Assembly (NCBI GenBank): GCA_032871835.1
Contig: CM065295.1
Span: 44,743,860-44,807,859, forward strand
Direction: 5' to 3'
DNA length: 64,000 nucleotides
DNA from: Dipteronia dyeriana
Taxonomy: Eukaryota; Streptophyta; Magnoliopsida; Sapindales; Sapindaceae
A program made the translations under genes and the position numbers. Under the pieces are notes generated by a model. That model saw only the letters and a program-made list of their open reading frames with translations, was not told the DNA's origin and ran no database searches. Each line of letters starts with the position of its first letter. Position 1 is the stretch's first letter. Positions 57,707-64,000 of the stretch are shown here, piece after piece.

Positions 57707-59960
57707 TGTTAATAGTAAAATTTGGCTAGGGACCAAAGAAGAATTCTTCACTTCCCAGCCTTCCCGCAATGGTCCAAATTCGGGCTTATATGACAGGGTA
57801 TCAAGGTCCCCGAGGTCGAGCTACCACGTGATCCTACAGGAAGCAAGGCGAGGCCACCCATACCATCTAAGCATCTTGCACGTGTCCAGGCTTACCAAAT
57901 AAATCCCGACGAGACCACGTCAAGCTCTTTATGCCAGGATAAAGCCCGAAGCTAGGTCGACGTGAAAGGATCTGGGTCTACCGATATCAAGGTATCTCGT
58001 GACACTCTCCTAGAGCTTGCTACTATCTCTACTTTCACTACAAAACCTTCAAGGTGCCGAACTTGTCTTGCAAAGGCCCTCCTACCTCATCGAGGTATAA
58101 TCTCGACATGTCCGAGCATTAAATGAAGGACCCCGTAAAGCCTCATCGTCACCAAAAAGCGCTAAGATCCACTGTAGATCCTGGCATGGTTAAATCAAGC
58201 AGCAAGAGTAGTACTCGAGCGTACCTCTCCACCCTTCCAGAAGCAAGCCAAGGTCGCCTGTTTATGGCAAACACCTTACCAGGACCTGCTAGCCAAGCCC
58301 GCTACCCCGCTAAGAAACCTGCATAATTAGGTCAAGCTCCATTATAAAGCTCGACGTAGCTAAACCAAGCTCCCAACTACAATGTTGGAACCCTATGGGA
58401 TATTTCGCCCCTAAAATGGTTAGCACAAGCTCCATGGGAAGACCAGCATCTAGCTCCATGACAATCGAGAGGTCTCCGGGGGACCCCGCCAGCGTACTGG
58501 ATCATAGGGTACCCTGCCCTCAAGAAATATCATATGTCACCTCGGGTAACCTCCATGAAGTACCTCTCCAAAGTGATAAGCAGAACTAGAGCTCTCATCT
58601 CGGCAACGTAGGAAGAGAGGATTGACTTCCATGACATTTAAAGTACCATTAATGAGGTCAACCGTATTAATGGAGGCAGTCAACCCAATTAATGACATGA
58701 TCAACACCATTAATAAAGAGAATATTCAACTCTTCAATGGCCGTCATTAGTGAAAGAGCCCAAAGAGGAAACAAATATATTTTCCTCTAAGATATTCTCC
58801 ACAACCTATTATTTAGAGTCAACTATAATAGAGAATCCCGCTTATCAAGGAAAAAAGAGTTCGAAGAGGAAACAAACACATCCCATCCGAGATATTAGCC
58901 ACGATTTGATCCACTACATTAAAGGAAGAATCGTACTCAATAAGGAAAGGAAGATTAAAGAATCCTAGACTTACACGCCAAGGTAGTCACCGTTTATAAA
59001 TATGCCTGTAAAAGGCATAGAAAGAGGTCTTCGATCAATGAGAGAAGATAGACATGTTTCATTTAAAGATCTCTCGACATCATCAATGTATGTATTACCT
59101 TTACCTAGAATATACTGGTATTGGTCTACATTCGACCACCATTGTAAGCTCCCCGGAGCAACTACTTTGTATTACATTCACCATTCTTGTAAGCTCCCTA
59201 AAGCATTCTTTTATATACACATAAGGAAGGGTATTCCCCCTTCCTCCGGATACTGCCTTGGGGTTTTTCAGCATGTGATCATTCGTGATGCTTTTTCCCC
59301 CTTGGTCAGTCCACCTCCCTCTACAAAAGATTTGTGTTTCTCTTACTTATGTCCTGTGTAATGCACGCGTATATGAGTGCGAGCTAGTTTCCTACCTCGC
59401 TGGACCTAGCGCTCTTATCTTCCCATCTACATGCTAAAGTCGTATATCAAGATGATTAGAAATCACCCAGACCAGCTTGAAGGAATTCGATGGGTTTTCA
59501 TGCATCATCTCTATGGTGAAAATTGAGCTCTTCGACACTGGAGCTAGATAAGCCCATTTTTTACTTGCTATCTAGGTCGGGGAATCACGAGAAGGAATCG
59601 GGCTCCGGAACCGAGCTCTAGATACCATGATGGGCTCCAACCCCGACCGAGGACCAGGACCAGGACCAAGATCAACCCCTTCACACCAACAAGAAAACCT
59701 CAAGCTCCCCAGATTTACTTCATAAGCATGAAGCCTGACGGGCGGGATGGATTGTCTCCTCGAGCTCCCCAGATCTACTACATAAGCGCGAAGCCCGACT
59801 GGCAAGATGGCTTGTCTCCTACCTCCGATTTCATCCTCCTTCATATTCATACAAGATCAGGTCAGGTATCAACGGTACCGACTCCGACCACCACTTTCGC
59901 GGTAGTGATCTCGAGGGCGTTAACTGGAATTTCTTATCTCGAACAAATTTCTTGTCAACA
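57707..59960 (+). repeat. 3' LTR of the LARD-like element
   Basis: Partner of 52369-54634, with scattered substitutions and small indels. It carries the same TATA box and the same 119-codon open frame (59002-59361). Confidence 0.92.
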
Positions 59961-60313
59961 AATATATATTATATTATTATAATATATATATATATATATT
60001 ATATATATTATATAATATGTTATATGTTATAATATATATATATATATATAATATTATATATACTTTCATATTTTATTATTATTATTATCCATAATAAATA
60101 ATGTTATTATAGATGTTTTGTAATTAGGGGTATTTTGGTCAAAATACAGTTGATTCCATTCCATTCAGTTGTTAACCAAATAAAATATTACTGATTCAGA
60201 TATTGATTTTAAAGTCTCAACCAGACAAAGAAATCTGTTTTCCATTCCTTTCCATTCCAATTCTCATTCACATTACCATTTCAATTCCTATTATACTATG
60301 GTAACAAAACGCC
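59961..60313. mobile_element. TA-rich TIR element A, right part
   Basis: TA repeats resume directly after the target duplication. The conserved tail ATTAGGGGTATTTTGGTCAAA and a CATTCC-rich stretch follow, ending CTATGGTAACAAAACGCC. In complement this end resembles the left end (GTTTTGTTACCATAG against GTTTGGTT...TGG). Confidence 0.6.
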
Positions 60314-60319
60314 ACCTTA

Positions 60320-60824
60320 ATGTTTTGTTTGCCAAAATGTAATGGAATGAGGATTTCATTGGAATGTTGATTCCACTATTTTGGTGGAACGAGATTTTCA
60401 TTCAAAAACCAAAGGAATGCACATTCCAATTCCAAACTAAAGTTTGTATTACATAAATATCCTCTTATGCATCAACTCTATTCCAAAAATACCCTCCTTT
60501 CTAAAAATAATATATTATTTTATATATTATATTATTATAATATGTATAATGATATATAAATAAATATTTTATAATATATATATATATATATATGTATTAT
60601 ATATTATATACATATTATTCTTATATATTATATTATTATAATATATAATGTGTATATATATATTATATATTATATATTATATATCATATTATTATTATTA
60701 TAATATATAATGATATATAAATATGTATTATTTTCCAAAATATATATTATATTTTATTCTATATATATATATATATATTATATAATAATATATAATAATA
60801 TCACAACTAATAATATTAATATTA

Positions 60825-60872
<48 letters not shown>

Positions 60873-60899
60873 GTTATATAAAAATATATATGTATATAG

Positions 60900-60934
<35 letters not shown>

Positions 60935-61270
60935 ATCATATTTATATTATATATATTATTATCATATATAATATTATATATACTTTTATATTTTATTATC
61001 ATTATCCGTAATATATCATGTTATTATAAATGTTTTATAATTAGGGGTATTTGGGTCAAAATATAGTTAACTTCATTCCATTCAATTGTTAACCAAACAA
61101 AATAATATTGATTCAGAGACTAATTCTAAAGTTCCAACGGAACAAAAAAATCAATTTTCATTTCATTTTCATTCTCATTCACATTCTCATTCTCATTCTC
61201 ATTCTCATTCCAATTATCATTCGCATTCTCATTCCAATTAACATTCCATCATGGTAACCAAACAGGACAT
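60320..61270. mobile_element. TA-rich TIR element B
   Basis: Second member of the same family, directly adjacent. It starts GTTTTGTTTGCCAAAATG and has the palindrome core ATTCCACTATTTTGGTGGAA. A TA-repeat centre leads to the tail ATTAGGGGTATTTGGGTCAAA and a (CATTCT)n stretch, ending CATCATGGTAACCAAACAGG. It is non-coding; the 118-codon frame at 60710-61066 is translated TA repeat. Confidence 0.65.
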
Positions 61271-61635
61271 AAACTGTGATAAAGACCATTACTAACTATA
61301 ATAGTACAATAACATTTAAGCGTACATTCCTTTCAGGGCAAAAATCTAAAGTTGCCCTTCAAAAGTATCTTTTTCCTTCTTCTTTTTTTTGGAAAATTAC
61401 AGTTAGATCTTTATGTTTTAAGGAAATGTTGCATTTTTACTCAACTTATGTGTATTTCCTCATCTTTTTAAAAATACATCAAAATGATCTCTCTATCTGC
61501 TAATGGTTAGTCAAAATTAACAAAAACATGTGTATTCACATCTTTATACATAATTGTTTTAATAATCTCCAAGCATCTATCACATTGATGGACGGTTGGA
61601 GATTTTTTTTTTTAATATATATATATATACATACT

Positions 61636-61670
<35 letters not shown>

Positions 61671-61976
61671 TTTTTGCTCTTTTATTTAATATTCATTCTA
61701 CACCATCCATATTTGAGATGGATAATGGAGATCCATTTTTAAAAAGATTTTTCATAAAAAAAAATTAAAAAATTAAAACTTTTTATTTGATCTCCATTTT
61801 TCACCTTTATTTAAAAACATATATTTTTCTAAAAAAATTCAAATTAATTAATTTTTCAAAAAAATTAATAATTTTTTCAAATTTTTCAGAGATAACTTTT
61901 TTCAAAAAAATTATTTTAAATTTCATTTAATCTCCACCATCCATTAGGATGGATGGTAGTGATTCATTTTCTTTTT
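61271..61976. other. AT-rich intergenic DNA with TA microsatellite
   Basis: A TA tract lies at 61614-61667. Inverted CTCCACCATCCAT/ATGGATGG-type words near 61690-61960 could be a decayed MITE. No coding sequence is seen. Confidence 0.5.
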
Positions 61977-62847
61977 TGTTGACGGTGATTTTTAGATCAC
62001 GTAGGATTGATCACGTGTCTAACAAGTTATTGTAAATTGAAAAAGATGTTACGAAGAAAATAGAAAAAAAGGGGAAAGTATGCAAACACAAGTGTATGTG
62101 GTAAAAACCCAAGGTGGAAAAACATTCATGGTTGTCGATGACGGTGAGAAGAATTCACTATGATGAAATTGTTACACACTCTGTTCCTTTCTTTTCTTGC
62201 TTATCTTTCTCTTTTTCTGTCTTTTTCTGTGTATGTCTATGTATATCTCTATTTAACAATAAGATTGTGGATCTATTTATATGTGCATAGAAACCTAATC
62301 CTCGTTATATAAGTAAGAAAAGGTGGTGGTGTTTAATCAGGACTTATTACTTGTTAAAGTTGCTTTCTTTCCCGTTTCGAAGATCTTGTGCATTGAATTA
62401 GAATCTTCGCAGGATTCTAGTAGAGTAGTTTATTTATGACTTGTTTCCTGATTGGTGTGCAATATTCTAGAAGAGTAGAGTTATTGTCTGATCCGGACTC
62501 TTTGATATGTTGGAGGAAATAGTAATATTTCTTTATTAGAATGTGGTTCTAGATTCCTTGTTTGAGTAAGGTCATTTTTTTTCGTATTTAAGTCGTAGTT
62601 GTCTTTAATGTCTCTCACGCGTTGTCTAACTGACCAATTATCTAATCCTAACTAGACCTCTTTTGTCTCGATCGGGTGGTCTATACCCGACCAAGTTGTC
62701 TCTACCAAATCGGTTAGTTTTTCCGACCATCTATTAATTGTCTTGGGTTGATCTTTCCCGATTGACTTTTATGACATGGCATATCTGATCTCCGTGTTTT
62801 CAAGTGATCATGTTGACTTGTCACGCCATCAAAAAATCCCTATAACA
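61977..62847 (-). repeat. Probable 3' LTR of a gypsy element
   Basis: In minus orientation it starts TGTTATAGGG at 62847 and ends CCGTCAACA at 61977. A pyrimidine/purine tract lies immediately inside, and a TATA box ATATAAATAG is at about 62270-62282 (minus). The partner LTR is outside the window, so the far border is inferred from the TG/CA ends. Confidence 0.65.
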
Positions 62848-62868
62848 ATACCCCACCCCCCCTTTAAA
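62848..62868 (-). other. Polypurine tract next to the 61977-62847 LTR
   Basis: The minus strand reads AAAGGGGGGGGTGGGGTAT directly before TGTTATAGGG. Confidence 0.7.
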
Positions 62869-63810
62869 TCCGCGAGATGAACTCTTGACGGCTCAACGAA
62901 AAGGGTTTGAATAATTTTTCCTTTGATTTTTTAACGCTTTTGATCTTACCTCTATAACTCGATCAAATATCTTATTAAACTAATCATTTTTTTTTTGATA
63001 AACTGATCAAGTATCTTATTAAACTGATCATTCTTGGACTCCTTGATTTTTTGCTCCTATGTAGTTGGACCGGTCGGTGTCCCAACTCTTTGCTTAGGAT
63101 AATTCCCACCATCTTGGTCATTGAAGTTGATTTGGTAGATGTCCCGAATATTTATTCGGGCTAATTCCCAACCGTCTTGAGTCTTCAGCCAAGAGGTGTT
63201 TTGGGAACCTTACCCTATTTTTCCTTGTTTTTGCCATGGAAAGGTTTTGTCTGTTTACAAGGGTTTGGCTGAATCGTTAGTGCAACACTAGCACAACCGA
63301 ACGCATCTCACCAGGTTTTCCCCAATAGTGTACCTGAGTGTTTTTTGCACGGTAAAATTGGCATCTCGAGGTGGTCGGATTGTTGACAATGCTTTACATG
63401 CACCCAGTCAGTTCGGCAGGAACGCCAGATCTCTAACACCCGACTTCTCAGCCTTTCAGGCACTTTCTATTTATCTTCGATAACAATGATGGCTATACAA
63501 AATTTGAACACCACTCTTGGTTTCTTTATTAATTGATCTAAAATTAACAACATCAAAATACCAAAAATAATTAGAAAATAAAAAACAAACTAAAAATATC
63601 TTAAATAAAAACTGAAAGTGACTAAGTGATCTCTCTCAAGAGAAGGGTTTTTTTTTATTAAGACTAAGTTCCGTCATCCATGAGCTTATGTAGGGTCCTT
63701 AGAAAACAATGTTGATCATCCATTCGCTGCTGCCTCGGCTCGGGCTTCGCTTCTTTTCTTGATTTCCTCTTGGCTGATTGTCTTAGTGGGGATCATTCTG
63801 TTGATCGTTT
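62869..63810 (-). other. Internal non-coding region of the right-edge gypsy element
   Basis: No pol motif is found between gag remnant and LTR. The sequence is AT-rich with scattered GC patches, so pol has been lost or was never present. Confidence 0.5.
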
Positions 63811-63816
63811 ATCTTT

Positions 63817-63968
63817 TTAAGAATTAAATCATTGCGGTTACCCTCCCTGATAAGTGTCTCGATGTGGTCTCTTAATTGGTAGCACATTGATGTATCGTGG
63901 ACACTTTCATTATGGAACCTGTAGTATTTTATCGTGTCTCTTCGAGCATAGATTGATCGTCTATAAGG
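63817..63968 (-). pseudogene. Gypsy Gag zinc-knuckle remnant
   Basis: The minus strand encodes YYRFHNESVHDTSMCYQLRD and continues as HIETLIREGN. This matches the C-terminal Gag motif CXFHX3GHDTXXCXXLXXXIEXLIXXG of plant Tat-type gypsy elements, with the first Cys and the Gly replaced. The gene continues off the right edge and decays after 63817. Confidence 0.72.
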
Positions 63969-64000
63969 ATATTTGACTAGCTTCTAGTCTTCTACGATCG

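Larger units (their letters stand above)
52369..59960 (+). mobile_element. Large pol-less LTR element (LARD-like)
   Basis: A 7.6-kb element with a perfect target duplication AATAT (52364-52368 and 59961-59965). LTRs of 2266 and 2254 bases start TGTTAATAG and end GTCAACA. The internal 3.07 kb has no gag or pol, only tandem repeat arrays. The post-LTR sequence resembles a gypsy primer site, and a polypurine tract precedes the 3' LTR. It depends on another element for movement. Confidence 0.9.

Overview
This window is repeat-dense nuclear DNA from a flowering plant, probably a eudicot with a large genome. The evidence is nested LTR retrotransposons of plant lineages (Ty1/copia Sirevirus-type, Ty3/gypsy Athila-type), a Mutator-like element (MULE) with a ULP1-like protease gene, a hAT element, TA-rich MITE-like repeats, and one fragment that looks like a host gene (a plant DUF3339 small membrane protein). 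I cannot name the species. I see no tRNA, rRNA or CRISPR array.

Layout. (1) 1-21756 is a minus-strand Athila-type gypsy element running off the left edge. It is split by a minus-strand Sirevirus-type copia element (938-17903, target duplication ATTTA/AATTA), which is itself split by a gag-only relative (3794-10685, target duplication CATAT). (2) 21757 to about 45400 is a decayed MULE with two convergent genes: a DUF1985/ULP1-like cysteine protease (plus strand, 37620-41190) and a MURA-type transposase (minus strand, 41544-44280). Its left part is interrupted by a plus-strand Sirevirus-type element (22005-36897, target duplication AGAGG). That element has a gag and an env-position ORF but no pol, and its 3' LTR holds a hAT element (30680-35018, target duplication TTCTTTGG). 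(3) 45400-47845 is the only stretch that looks like non-transposon DNA, with a DUF3339 gene broken by one frameshift at 46151-46359. (4) 47850-50518 is a 2.7-kb LTR element coding only a coiled coil plus aspartic protease. (5) 50973-61270 holds a hairpin MITE and two TA-rich TIR elements. The first TIR element is split by a pol-less LTR element (52369-59960) made of long LTRs and tandem repeats. (6) 61977-64000 is the 3' LTR and gag remnant of another gypsy element that runs off the right edge.

Little is likely to work at present. Every coding region of any length carries stops or frameshifts. The nesting gives a relative order: Athila, then the Sirevirus-type element in it, then the gag-only element; and MULE, then the second Sirevirus-type element, then hAT. 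Four of the LTR elements have lost or never had pol while keeping LTRs, primer-binding and polypurine sites, which is the layout of elements mobilised in trans. The most interesting signals are non-coding: paired palindromes just upstream of the LTR TATA boxes, a U5 hairpin shared by all copia-type LTRs here, and regular arrays of a GAGCTTTTTT motif in front of both MULE genes.
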